Made by a program: the position numbers and the translations under genes. The notes beneath the pieces were generated by a model. That model searched no databases. It had not been told where the DNA came from and worked only from the letters and a program-made list of their open reading frames with translations. 64,000 bases of DNA, taken from assembly GCF_009668025.1 (NCBI RefSeq), contig NZ_WJXZ01000013.1, positions 326,216 through 390,215 of the forward strand. The letters run 5' to 3'. This DNA comes from Larkinella terrae (GTDB lineage Bacteria; Bacteroidota; Bacteroidia; Cytophagales; Spirosomataceae). Positions within the stretch are counted from its first letter, which is position 1; every line of letters starts with the position of its first letter. This document shows, piece by piece, positions 1 through 9,440 of this stretch.

Positions 1-1
1 G

Positions 2-532
<531 letters not shown>

Positions 533-560
533 ACAATCCAAAATATTCGTAGTTAGAGAG

Positions 561-605
561 GTGTATGGTTGACCATACACCCGCTTCGGCGGTCCGATTT
601 TTTTA
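561..605 (+). terminator. Hairpins and T tract after pgi
   Basis: A 9-bp perfect hairpin (561-569 with 572-580) is followed at once by CCGC-TTCG-GCGG (581-592), a stable UUCG-tetraloop hairpin, and then a run of seven T from 598. This looks like an intrinsic terminator for pgi. It ends only about 25 nt before the next start codon. Confidence 0.65.
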
Positions 606-630
606 TACAACTTTAATTAACGTTATGATC

Positions 631-1473
631 ATGAAACGCAGCAATACATTGCTTGCACTGTGCCTATTGGGAACGTGGAGCGCTTTTGCTCAGACTATTT
701 CGTCGGACACCACTAAAACGACTACGACGACCATTACAACAACCGGAACGGATACCACCTATCGCTCGAATTCGGCCAACTCGACCAATTCAACGATGGA
801 CAATTCGTCGAATACCGCAACTACGCCTACGACAACTACGAACGATTCGCCAACGCAAACGCCCAGCAGTACGTATAGCTCAACGACAACGACCGAGTAT
901 AGTGCGAGCCGGGAAACACGACCAAAAGCCGAAAGGCCCTACAAAGCATTTACGGGCGGTTTTTATGTCGGTGCCAACACCACCCGCTACCGCGGTGAGG
1001 ATGTTGACGGCGACAACCCTGCCGGACGACTGGGCTACCAGATCGGCGCCTTTGTTCGCGGTGGAGGCCGGTTATACGGACAATTAGGTGTTGAATATTT
1101 CGCTTCCAGCTCGAATTACTTTAGCCCCGGCGACGGCTCTACGATTCAGGATATTTCCGGACGAATCAACACGAAATGGTTACAAATTCCGGCGTATATC
1201 GGGGTGAAACTGGCTCAGTCTGAGCGGGGTATTTCGGCTGTTCGGCTGGCTGTTGGTGCTGAATACGCCAACCGTCTGAGCAGCAGCAACACCATCAACA
1301 TTGATAACAATGAAATTAAAAGCGGCACCTTTCTGGGGCTGGCCAACCTGGGCTTCGATATAGGTCCGGTGCTGATCGATCTGGTTTATCACTACGGTTT
1401 TTCCGACGCCATCAGCGGATTTAACAATTCGCAACGTCGCGCCCTGGGCTTAAACGTCGGTTTCAAATTCTAA
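631..1473 (+). CDS. Outer-membrane beta-barrel protein with Ser/Thr/Asn-rich linker
   Basis: A 280-residue exported protein. The signal peptide is MKRSNTLLALCLLGTWSAFA followed by Q; an ATG two codons upstream (625) is also possible. Residues of about 25-105 are almost entirely Thr, Ser, Asn and Pro, a flexible low-complexity linker. The rest (from FTGGFYVGANTTRYRG) alternates aromatic and small residues and ends LNVGFKF with a terminal Phe, as expected for a small outer-membrane barrel of the porin/OmpW-like PorT class common in Bacteroidota. No specific substrate can be inferred. It is monocistronic between two terminators. The product class is likely; the function is unknown. Confidence 0.75.
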   Translation: MKRSNTLLALCLLGTWSAFAQTISSDTTKTTTTTITTTGTDTTYRSNSANSTNSTMDNSSNTATTPTTTTNDSPTQTPSSTYSSTTTTEYSASRETRPKAERPYKAFTGGFYVGANTTRYRGEDVDGDNPAGRLGYQIGAFVRGGGRLYGQLGVEYFASSSNYFSPGDGSTIQDISGRINTKWLQIPAYIGVKLAQSERGISAVRLAVGAEYANRLSSSNTINIDNNEIKSGTFLGLANLGFDIGPVLIDLVYHYGFSDAISGFNNSQRRALGLNVGFKF

Positions 1474-1498
1474 ATTAACAGGTTGTAGTAAGTGTAAA

Positions 1499-1531
1499 AG
1501 TGACCCGGCATCAAGCCGGGTCACTTTTTTT
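1499..1531 (+). terminator. Intrinsic terminator after barrel protein
   Basis: An 11-bp GC-rich stem (AGTGACCCGGC with its complement, 5-nt loop ATCAA) is followed by a run of seven T. It is a classical intrinsic terminator 25 nt after the stop codon at 1473. Confidence 0.85.
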
Positions 1532-1853
1532 ATGCCTTCTCCGTCCGGATCTCCGATTTATCGCCACCTGGCAGTTTTACTCATCTATTTGCTGAATGAT
1601 GTGGGCCAAAATATAAAATTTGCAAATTCAACAATATATTCTGCAAATTTTATGGCAAGAAAGTGCTCAGTAATGATCGTATTTTGCTGCTATAAATTAG
1701 TTTCCGGATCGATTTCCGGATTCACTACCTATTCCGTAACCTAAAATTTTGCTCAATGAACTTCCTTCGGTTGCTCCCCGCTGGCCAGTAATCCCGGCCT
1801 GTTTCCCAAAAAGTGATACGTACCCAATTTAAACACAATTTTCCTATTCATGT
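1532..1853. other. Intergenic region upstream of the SusC-like gene
   Basis: About 320 nt without a supportable gene. A TTG near 1593 followed by TAAAATTTG near 1613-1621 resembles the Bacteroidota promoter, but with a three-base gap inside the -7 box, so it is weak. TGCAAATT occurs twice (around 1620 and 1641). No regulator gene lies next to the SusC/SusD pair. Confidence 0.4.
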
Positions 1854-4800
1854 ATGAAGCGAATTCTACGTTCGATTTTACAGCCCGGTAGTCCAGCCAC
1901 CTGGCTGTGCCCCCTGATTAGCCTGTGTCTGGTAACCGGCGCGGCTCATGCCGCACCCACGGGCAAAGGTGATGCGCCAACCTATAAAGTGGTGGAACAA
2001 ACCATTACGGGCTCGATTACCGACGAAACCGGTAAAGGACTGCCCGGCGTCAGTATCCAGGTAAAAGGCACCACACGCGGCACCACCACCGATTCCGACG
2101 GAAAATACCGGATTGCCGTCGATCCGGGTGCGACCCTCGTCTTTTCGTTCATCGGTTACATTCCGCAGGAGATCGTAATCGCCAGCCAAACCACCCTTAA
2201 CCTGACCTTGTCCCCCGATACGCAGGCACTGAGCGAAGTGGTTGTCGTTGGGTATGGTACCCAGAAAAAAGTCAACCTTACCGGTTCTGTCGCAACCATC
2301 ACGTCCAAAAACATCGAAAGTCGGCCGGTGACGAACGTTTCTTCTTCGCTGGCGGGTCTGGCGCCGGGCGTTTTTGTCCGGCAATCGTCCGGAAAACCGG
2401 GTGCCGACGGCGCTACGATCCGGATTCGGGGAACCGGTACGCTCAACAACAGCGACGCTTTGGTCATCATCGACGGTGTGCAGGGCTCGATGGATGCCGT
2501 CAACCCGAATGACATCGAATCGATGTCAATCCTGAAAGATGCGGCATCGGCTTCGATTTACGGGTCATTGGCCGCCAACGGGGTTATTCTGATCACGACA
2601 AAAAAGGGATCGGCCAAGAAAACGACCGTCACGTATACGGGCATTCTCTCATCGGCTCGCCCGAGCAACCTGCCTGAATTCATTTCGGATTACGTCCGTT
2701 ACATGCGGTTATTCAACGAAAGCAACCGGAATGTGGGTGTTGCGGAAGTGTACTCGCCCAATACAATCCAGACCTGGGAAAACGCCAATAAAAATCCCGA
2801 CGGCACCAGCCCGGGAGGTGTTCCCAATTACGTGGCCTATCCGAATACCGATTGGGCCAGTTGGGTATTCCGGAACGAAATTGTTCAGAACCATAACATT
2901 GCCGTCAGTGGCGGGGGTGAAAAATCGTTGTATAACATGTCGCTGGGCTATTTGGATAACCGGGGCGTCATGCAGAATACCGGGATCAAGCGGTTTCAGC
3001 TCCGGGCCAATATCGAATCGAAAGTAGCGAAGTTCCTGACGCTTGGCGCGCAGACGTTTGCCTCGACCCAAAACGCCGGAAAAGCCAATACCGACCTGGC
3101 CTTTCAGTATTTGTGGCAAACCAACCCCGGTATTTATCCGTATTACAATGGGAAATACGGTTTTCCGGTGGCCGTGGAAGAACCAACGACTGTCAACAAC
3201 ATCTATTCTTACCTCGACGGTACCGGCGGACTCGACCGAACCACGCGCTTCAACACCACCCTGTACGGCGTCGTGACCCTCGCGAAAGGGCTGACGCTGG
3301 AGCCGAAAGTAAACTACCAGACGCGTTTCAACGAGAATAATTCCTACGCGTTGCCCGGACCAGCCGAACGCTGGGATTTTTCGACCAACACGCTGAAAGT
3401 TCAATTGACGCCTGCCGACCAGTTGACGACGGCTTATTCCTTCAACCGGGATTACCTGCTGACGCTGGACAACGTATTGCGCTACAACACGACGTTCGGG
3501 TCCGATCATGAATTTGGCGCGCTGGTGGGTTACAACCAGTTCAACTTCCGGTACTATGATTTTAATGCCGCAAAACGTGGCCTGATCGACTATACGACCA
3601 CCACCTTAGGCTCAGCCGGTGAAACCTCGAATACCGCCGGTGGTCAGGAGTATAACCGGGCCATGCGGTCCTATTTCGGCCGGGTCAACTACGCCTATCA
3701 GTCGAAATACCTGTTTGAAGCCAATATGCGCTACGACGGTTCGTCGCGGTTTGCACCGGAAAGTCGCTGGGGTGTATTCCCTTCCTTTTCAGCGGGCTGG
3801 CGTATTTCCGAAGAATCCTTCCTGGCGGGTTTGAACGAAAAAATTCAGGGCCTGAAACTGCGGGCGTCCTGGGGTAAATTGGGTAACAACGGCGCGAACA
3901 ACAACCGGATTTATACTCCAGGTACATCGGGTGATTACGATTACCAGGCGGTTTACGGCAAAGTGCCTTATTCGTTCAACAACGTTGCCACGACGGGATT
4001 GGTACAGGCCAAATACGCCAACCCATTACTGCTCTGGGAATCGACAACCTTGACCGATATTGGTCTGGAAGGTTCTTTGTTCAAAGGTCGGATGAATTTC
4101 GAGATCGACTGGTATCACAAGTTAACCGACGGTATTCTGACCACTCCGCCCATTTTCCTGACGGCCGGAACAAAGGCCGCACCCACCCAGAATACGGCGG
4201 GTGTGATGAACAAAGGGTTGGAATTAACGCTCGGCTGGCGGGAAAAAATCGGGGAAGTTGATTTCTCGATAAGCGGTAACATCGCGTACAACATCAACCG
4301 GGTGACGAATTACCGGGGAACCCTCGCCGAAGGCTACACCACCGACGCGGCTGGTAACAAAGTGTATAACTCCAACATCGGGCAGGTATCCAGCGGTGGC
4401 GATACCCGCGTGCTGGAAGGGCATCCGATTGATGAATATTACCTCCTGGATGTTTATAAAGGCGACGGGAGCCATTCCAATTCCGACGGAACGGTTAATA
4501 TCAACGGCGGGCCAAAAGACGGTATGATCCGGACTCCGGAAGATCTGGCGTGGGTGCAGGCCATGATCGCCAAAGGCTACAAATTTCAGCCGGTCGGTAC
4601 GATTGGGAAAGGACAATTGTACTACGGCGACCTGATTTACGCCGACACCAATGGCGACGGCACCTACGGGAACAACTTCGACAAGCGGTTTTCGGGTGTC
4701 AGCAGCACGCCGAAATACATCATGGGTCTGTCACTCAGCGCTTCCTGGCGCGGTTTTGACTTCTCGATGCTTTGGGCGGGCAGCGCCGGGATGAAATACC

Positions 4801-5210
4801 TGTATAACCAAACCGGTATTAACGGAACGCGCACGACGCTGACCAACTCGATCGGTACGCGGATCGCCGATGATCACTATTACTACAACGACGCCAATCC
4901 GAGTGATCCGGCCAACAACATCAACGGGACTTTTCCGCGCCTGAAATACAATTCGGATAGTCAGACGAATATTCCCAGCTCCTACTGGTTGTATGATGCG
5001 TCGTACGTCAAGCTGAAAAATGTGCAGCTTGGCTATTCAATTCCGGCCGCCTGGGCCTCAAAAGTCGGAATGAGCCGGGCACGGGTGTTTTTATCGGGCG
5101 AGAACATTTTCATGATCACCAAGTATCCGGGCCTTGATCCGGAAGTGGGGGCCAACGTCTCCTACCCGACCATGAAACAGTATGCCGTGGGTCTGAACGT
5201 AACTTTTTAA
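1854..5210 (+). CDS. SusC/RagA-family TonB-linked outer-membrane transporter
   Basis: A 1118-residue SusC-like receptor that imports glycans or peptides across the outer membrane using TonB energy. Order seen: signal peptide ending near GAAHA; a carboxypeptidase-regulatory-like domain of about residues 45-125 (ITGSITDETGKGLPGVSIQV, TDSDGKYRI, LVFSFIGY); the SusC signature SEVVVVGYGTQKK; a plug domain (IRIRGTGTLNNSDALVIIDG, ILKDAASASIYGS); then a long beta-barrel ending VGLNVTF. Length and order are typical. It is followed 18 nt later by its SusD partner, so the two form an operon. No glycoside hydrolase, sigma/anti-sigma pair or hybrid sensor is adjacent, so the substrate is unknown. Confidence 0.95.
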   Translation: MKRILRSILQPGSPATWLCPLISLCLVTGAAHAAPTGKGDAPTYKVVEQTITGSITDETGKGLPGVSIQVKGTTRGTTTDSDGKYRIAVDPGATLVFSFIGYIPQEIVIASQTTLNLTLSPDTQALSEVVVVGYGTQKKVNLTGSVATITSKNIESRPVTNVSSSLAGLAPGVFVRQSSGKPGADGATIRIRGTGTLNNSDALVIIDGVQGSMDAVNPNDIESMSILKDAASASIYGSLAANGVILITTKKGSAKKTTVTYTGILSSARPSNLPEFISDYVRYMRLFNESNRNVGVAEVYSPNTIQTWENANKNPDGTSPGGVPNYVAYPNTDWASWVFRNEIVQNHNIAVSGGGEKSLYNMSLGYLDNRGVMQNTGIKRFQLRANIESKVAKFLTLGAQTFASTQNAGKANTDLAFQYLWQTNPGIYPYYNGKYGFPVAVEEPTTVNNIYSYLDGTGGLDRTTRFNTTLYGVVTLAKGLTLEPKVNYQTRFNENNSYALPGPAERWDFSTNTLKVQLTPADQLTTAYSFNRDYLLTLDNVLRYNTTFGSDHEFGALVGYNQFNFRYYDFNAAKRGLIDYTTTTLGSAGETSNTAGGQEYNRAMRSYFGRVNYAYQSKYLFEANMRYDGSSRFAPESRWGVFPSFSAGWRISEESFLAGLNEKIQGLKLRASWGKLGNNGANNNRIYTPGTSGDYDYQAVYGKVPYSFNNVATTGLVQAKYANPLLLWESTTLTDIGLEGSLFKGRMNFEIDWYHKLTDGILTTPPIFLTAGTKAAPTQNTAGVMNKGLELTLGWREKIGEVDFSISGNIAYNINRVTNYRGTLAEGYTTDAAGNKVYNSNIGQVSSGGDTRVLEGHPIDEYYLLDVYKGDGSHSNSDGTVNINGGPKDGMIRTPEDLAWVQAMIAKGYKFQPVGTIGKGQLYYGDLIYADTNGDGTYGNNFDKRFSGVSSTPKYIMGLSLSASWRGFDFSMLWAGSAGMKYLYNQTGINGTRTTLTNSIGTRIADDHYYYNDANPSDPANNINGTFPRLKYNSDSQTNIPSSYWLYDASYVKLKNVQLGYSIPAAWASKVGMSRARVFLSGENIFMITKYPGLDPEVGANVSYPTMKQYAVGLNVTF

Positions 5211-5228
5211 CCGACATTTTCCAAGACG

Positions 5229-7016
5229 ATGAACTTCTTTCGATCGATAAAAAATACTGGAATAACAGGCATCAACAAAGCCGGTCTGGGCCTGATGGTG
5301 ATGCTCGCCCTGGGCAGTTGCGAACAGGATTTGCTCGACACTACTCCTTACGGCTCAATCAGTTCAGCCAACATGTGGGTTAGCGATAACCTGACAGACC
5401 TGGGGGTTGCCGGGGTCTACAATGCTCTCCGGCTGGGCATCCAAACCGGCGGTGCTTCCGACCGGGAGTTGTACCAGATGGATGGCATGGGTTTTACATC
5501 TTCCAGTCGGGGTGGTAACGACATGATCAACGCTACTTCGACCACCTCCAGCGCCCGGTTTTTGAACACCTGGAAGGAACTCTACGAAGGTATCCACCGG
5601 TCCAACGATGCCATTACCAACATTGCGGCCAAATCACCTTCGGCGGCTGACAAGAAAGCGCGGCTGATTGCGGAATGTAAATTTTTGCGGGCCTATTTCT
5701 ACCTCCGGCTGAATCAGCTTTTCAAAGGCGTTCCGATTTACCTCGAACCGGTCACCGTCCCCGAAATGAACCGCCCCCGCGAAACGGAAGAGAAGGTCTG
5801 GGCCCAGGTGATTCAGGATTTGACCGACGCCATTAACGAAAAGAATCTGCCGGATAAATACGCTGCCAAAGCCGCTAATTATGGACACGTGACAAAGGGG
5901 GCAGCCTATGCCCTGCGGGGTAAAGCGTATCTCTACCAGAAAAAATACGCCGAAGCCGCTGCGGATTTTGCCAAAGTGAAAGAAGCGGGTTACAAGCTCT
6001 TTGCCGATTACAACAAGCTTTTCAAGGAGGTAAATGAGCAGAGCGACGAGATGATTTTTTCCCTGCAGAATACGGGCGTTGATACCTACGGTTCTACGAC
6101 GCAGTGGTATTGCGGAACCCGCTCGTCGTTCGGTTCCTGCTGGAACAACTACTACGTTTCGACCACCGTAGTAGATTTGTACGAAAACAAGGACGGCAGC
6201 AAATTCGACTGGAACTCGATCATTCCGGGCTATAACAGCATGCCCGTTGATAAACGCGAGGTGTTCTTTTACCGTAATGGATTGACTGCCGCCGAAATTG
6301 CAACCGGCACGAGCAAAGGGCTTGATATGTCACTGTACCTGCCAAACGGTAACGAGGAGCGGATTGCGAAAGCCTACCAAAACCGCGATCCCCGGCTCCT
6401 GAGCAACGTCATTGTGCCGTATGCGACGTACCTAGGCCGTCCGCAGAACGGAGCGGATCAGATTTACACCAACCGCTGGCCGTCGCGCAGCGAAACGCCC
6501 CCGGTTCTGGATTTATTTACCGATTCGCGGAGCCAGTTCTTTTACCTGCACCGCAAATTCGTTTACGAAGGGTCGACCGAATTGCTCAACCGCCAGTTCG
6601 GACCGATCGATTTCCCGATCATCCGTTACGCCGACGTCCTGCTGATGTGGGCCGAAGCGCTGAACGAACAGGGAAAAACCGCCGATGCCGTGGCGCTGGT
6701 GAACGAAGTCCGGGCCAGGGCCGGAGTGGGTTTGCTGAATTCCTCAACCGCCACGACGGTTTCGGGTCAGACCGATTTGCGCGAACGAATCCGCAACGAG
6801 CGTCGGCTTGAATTTGTGAACGAAGGCATCAATTACTTCGACGAACTTCGCTGGGGAACATTGAAAGACAAGGTGTTCACGGCGGGAAGTGGTGTCAATC
6901 AAATCTGGGGCAGCATCACGATTCCGTATACCTGGAAAGAAAATATTACCATTTGGCCAATTCCGCAAACGGAAATCGAAATGAATCCGAAACTGACCCA
7001 GAATCCGGGCTGGTAA
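5229..7016 (+). CDS. SusD/RagB-family nutrient-binding outer-membrane lipoprotein
   Basis: A 595-residue surface lipoprotein that caps the SusC barrel and captures substrate. The N-terminus has a hydrophobic segment and lipobox LGSC (about residue 31), followed by EQDLLDTTPYG, the usual SusD start. Internal landmarks include AECKFLRAYFYLRLNQLFKGVPI (TPR-like helices), YADVLLMWAEALNEQGK, and the terminal RIRNERRLEFVNEGINYFDELRW and IWPIPQTEIEMNPKLTQNPGW, all hallmarks of the family. It is cotranscribed with the SusC gene. Tandem hairpins follow the stop. Confidence 0.95.
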   Translation: MNFFRSIKNTGITGINKAGLGLMVMLALGSCEQDLLDTTPYGSISSANMWVSDNLTDLGVAGVYNALRLGIQTGGASDRELYQMDGMGFTSSSRGGNDMINATSTTSSARFLNTWKELYEGIHRSNDAITNIAAKSPSAADKKARLIAECKFLRAYFYLRLNQLFKGVPIYLEPVTVPEMNRPRETEEKVWAQVIQDLTDAINEKNLPDKYAAKAANYGHVTKGAAYALRGKAYLYQKKYAEAAADFAKVKEAGYKLFADYNKLFKEVNEQSDEMIFSLQNTGVDTYGSTTQWYCGTRSSFGSCWNNYYVSTTVVDLYENKDGSKFDWNSIIPGYNSMPVDKREVFFYRNGLTAAEIATGTSKGLDMSLYLPNGNEERIAKAYQNRDPRLLSNVIVPYATYLGRPQNGADQIYTNRWPSRSETPPVLDLFTDSRSQFFYLHRKFVYEGSTELLNRQFGPIDFPIIRYADVLLMWAEALNEQGKTADAVALVNEVRARAGVGLLNSSTATTVSGQTDLRERIRNERRLEFVNEGINYFDELRWGTLKDKVFTAGSGVNQIWGSITIPYTWKENITIWPIPQTEIEMNPKLTQNPGW

Positions 7017-7018
7017 TC

Positions 7019-7088
7019 AAAACGTCACCAATCAATTGGTGACGTTTTAAGGGTGGTTGTGTGCAAGTTGCAGCACACAACCACCCTT
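7019..7088 (+). terminator. Two tandem perfect hairpins after susD-like gene
   Basis: The first hairpin is 14 bp perfect with a 2-nt loop (7019-7032 with 7035-7048). The second follows directly: 16 bp perfect (7049-7064 with 7073-7088), 8-nt loop. Only a short T-rich stretch (TTTATCTTTT) follows. They separate the convergent SusD-like and hisS genes and probably end transcription from the left. Confidence 0.65.
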
Positions 7089-7192
7089 TATCTTTTCAAT
7101 AAACCGCAGACATTGCCAGGTCTCACATGCTATATTACTCATAGACAAGGACTTATTCTGACTTTTTATGTATTAAAATAATGACGGCGCTG

Positions 7193-8560
7193 TCAGAGGA
7201 GCACCATTTTTTTCACAATGTCGTCTGCGGTCAGTTTTTCCTGTTCGCCCGTCAGCATATTTCTCAGTGTCAACTGGCCGGTTTGCAATTCTTCGGAGCC
7301 AATCAGTACGACGTACGGAATCCGTTTGGCATTCGCATAATCAAGCTGCTTTTTCACTTTAGCCGCATCCGGATACGCTTCGGCCGAAATATTCTGCGCC
7401 CGGAGCTGGCTCAACAACGGCAACCCGATCGAACGGGCTTCCGCGTCGAGGTGGACCACCAGCACCTGCGTGGCTTGCAGCCCGGTTTCCGGAAACAGAT
7501 TCAGCTCTTCCATTACATCGTAAATCCGGTCGACACCCAGCGAGATACCGACGCCCGACAGGCCCGGCATTCCAAACGCGCCGGTGAGGTTGTCGTACCG
7601 GCCTCCGCCACTGATGCTGCCAATCTGCACGCCGTTGGCTTTCACTTCAAAAATGGCCCCGGTGTAATACGATAAGCCCCGGGCCAGCGTCACGTCCAGT
7701 TCAATACGGGCATCAGCCAAACCGTATTGCGCCACCAGTTGCCAGACTTCTTCAAGTTCAGAGACGCCTTTCAAACCGACTTCCGATCCCGAAAGCCAGC
7801 TTTTCAGTTGCTCAAAAGCCGCCTGCGTTTGCTTCGGAAACTGGAACATCGGTTCTAGCTTTTCAATCGATTCGTCGGAAAAACCGCGTTGTTTCAGTTC
7901 TTCCACTACTTTTTCTTTCCCGATTTTATCGAGTTTATCGATTGCCACCGCCAGCGGTCCCTCCTGCCCTTCCGCACCCACCACCTCGGCAATACCGGTC
8001 AGGATCTTGCGGTTATTGATTTTTACGGTGAAATCCTGAATGCCCAGATTCCGCAGGCTTTCGTGCAGCATCAATACAATTTCGGCTTCGCACAACAGCG
8101 AATCCGTTCCGACTACATCTGCATCACACTGCACAAATTCCCGGTATCGACCCTTTTGGGGCCGGTCAGCGCGCCAGACCGGCTGGATCTGGTACCGTTT
8201 GAAAGGCATCGCCAGCGCGTGGCGGTTCATCACTACGTAACGGGCAAAGGGAACAGTTAAATCGTAACGGAGTCCTTTCTCAGAAATTTTCAGGGTTAGT
8301 TTTTTGGCCGAATCCTGCCAGTCGCTCTCGGACAGGCCATTGGAAAAATCGCCGGAATTGAGGATTTTAAACAGGAGTTGGTCGCCTTCTTCACCATATT
8401 TACCCATCAATACCGACAGGTTTTCCAAAGCCGGGGTTTCGATGGGTTGAAATCCATAGCGCCGAAACGTCTGCCGGATGGTTTCCAGCAGAAAAAGCCG
8501 TTTGCTCATTTGTTCCGGCCCAAAATCGCGGGTTCCGCGGGGTACACTCGGTTTTTGCAT
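7193..8560 (-). CDS. hisS: Histidyl-tRNA synthetase
   Basis: Charges tRNA-His with histidine in the cytosol. It is a 455-residue class II synthetase. Seen: N-terminal PRGTRDFGPEQ; motif 2 region RYQIQPVWRADRPQKGRYREFVQCDADVVG; histidine-specific ARGLSYYTGAIFE; motif 3 GGGRYDNL and GVGISLGVDRI; and a C-terminal anticodon-binding domain (VLVVHLDAEARSIGLPLL onward). Length is normal for the family. The start gives MQKPSVPRGTRDF. It is divergent from the small basic protein gene at 8726. Confidence 0.97.
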   Translation of the reverse strand: MQKPSVPRGTRDFGPEQMSKRLFLLETIRQTFRRYGFQPIETPALENLSVLMGKYGEEGDQLLFKILNSGDFSNGLSESDWQDSAKKLTLKISEKGLRYDLTVPFARYVVMNRHALAMPFKRYQIQPVWRADRPQKGRYREFVQCDADVVGTDSLLCEAEIVLMLHESLRNLGIQDFTVKINNRKILTGIAEVVGAEGQEGPLAVAIDKLDKIGKEKVVEELKQRGFSDESIEKLEPMFQFPKQTQAAFEQLKSWLSGSEVGLKGVSELEEVWQLVAQYGLADARIELDVTLARGLSYYTGAIFEVKANGVQIGSISGGGRYDNLTGAFGMPGLSGVGISLGVDRIYDVMEELNLFPETGLQATQVLVVHLDAEARSIGLPLLSQLRAQNISAEAYPDAAKVKKQLDYANAKRIPYVVLIGSEELQTGQLTLRNMLTGEQEKLTADDIVKKMVLL

Positions 8561-8656
8561 GCCGCAAAAATAGTAAGCCGGAGGGAGTTTTTTAGCAGCG
8601 GTTTTTTACAAGTTATCAAACACCGATAGGCTAACGAGATAAGTACAAATTAAAAA

Positions 8657-8687
8657 TTGATATTCTGCGGTTTTTCAGCTAATTTTG
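8657..8687 (+). promoter_or_regulatory. Bacteroidota-type promoter for the 54-residue protein
   Basis: TTG at 8657-8659, a 20-nt spacer, then TAATTTTG (TAnnTTTG) at 8680-8687, followed by a leader of about 35 nt to the ATG at 8726. Both boxes and the spacing match the known Bacteroidota sigma consensus. Confidence 0.6.
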
Positions 8688-8725
8688 CGGACAATTTGGA
8701 ATAAACTTACTAATTACATACAATC

Positions 8726-8890
8726 ATGGGAGTAACTGCACTGAAACGCAAAGACCAGAAAAATAAAGCCCGCGCGAATAATAAAATTGCCCGCATCAAA
8801 CAATTACTGCGTCGTCCTGACATTAAAAATGTTGATGTTGAAGCAATTAAGGCTTCTTTTGCCGAGAAGAAAGCCCAGGCTGCAGCTTAA
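8726..8890 (+). CDS. Small lysine/arginine-rich protein, unknown function
   Basis: A 54-codon ORF beginning MGVTALKRKDQKNKARANNK and ending AEKKAQAAA, with a strongly basic N-terminal half and a predicted amphipathic helix (KIARIKQLLRRPDIKN) followed by a short second helix. There is no signal peptide or membrane segment. It has its own near-consensus promoter and sits divergent from hisS. Composition recalls a nucleic-acid or ribosome-associated protein, but it does not match ribosomal protein S20 or another family I can name. The coding call rests on the promoter, the clean start and stop, and protein-like composition. Confidence 0.7.
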   Translation: MGVTALKRKDQKNKARANNKIARIKQLLRRPDIKNVDVEAIKASFAEKKAQAAA

Positions 8891-8957
8891 TTTTTAGCAT
8901 TTTCAGCGGGTAAACGGATTACGCTTTCTGAAAACCGACAGCAACTCGATTGCCTCG

Positions 8958-9296
8958 TCACGCTCGACGGACGGGGTTTTCTTTTTTCTGCCAGCCCCGA
9001 ACTTTCTTTTTCATCTCCCGGCGAATGGCCCGACGGGTTTCGATTCTGACGCGGAAAATGATGGCCTGCCCAAACAGGGAAATTCCGGCGTTGATGACAA
9101 TCAGGCTGTAGGTGCCGAGGAGGACCCAGCGAACCACCGGCTCGCCCGTGTGTTTCAGATTGGCCGCTTCGCTGAAAACGCACAATCCATAGCCAATCAG
9201 CATCAGACTGAAAGGTGCTAAAAGCAGCCATTTGGTACGCGTACTCATCTGCTTAATGAGCCGCCGGCCGGGGGGTTTTGAGGGGGCAACAGCCAT
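8958..9296 (-). CDS. Small two-helix inner-membrane protein, unknown function
   Basis: A 112-residue protein. Two hydrophobic segments are visible: about residues 23-43 (WLLLAPFSLMLIGYGLCVF) and about 60-80 (WVLLGTYSLIVINAGISLF). The first 20 residues are basic with prolines and the last 30 are very basic (RRAIRREMKKKVRGWQKKE), so both ends should face the cytoplasm. An internal Met at residue 17 is an alternative start. No enzymatic motif is present. It is convergent with the 54-residue gene, 67 nt apart, and divergent from the methyltransferase at 9441. Confidence 0.65.
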   Translation of the reverse strand: MAVAPSKPPGRRLIKQMSTRTKWLLLAPFSLMLIGYGLCVFSEAANLKHTGEPVVRWVLLGTYSLIVINAGISLFGQAIIFRVRIETRRAIRREMKKKVRGWQKKENPVRRA

Positions 9297-9440
9297 TTTT
9301 AATAACTACAAATAATCAAAACTCTAATTTAACAGACTTAATCGCATTTCATCGTTAAATCTGTTAATTTTTGCGTAATATGACCGAGGTGAGTTACAAA
9401 AACCGGTCCATTTCCGTGTCTTGATTGCGTTTGCTCTGGC

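Noticed and set aside
1532..1744. 70-codon open frame after the terminator at 1.5 kb
   Set aside because: No promoter, no domain, and unlike neighbouring genes in composition; it starts in the T tract of a terminator.
8565..8572. TATTTTTG on the minus strand 4 nt before the hisS start as its promoter
   Set aside because: Too near the ATG unless the mRNA is leaderless, and no TTG lies at the right distance.
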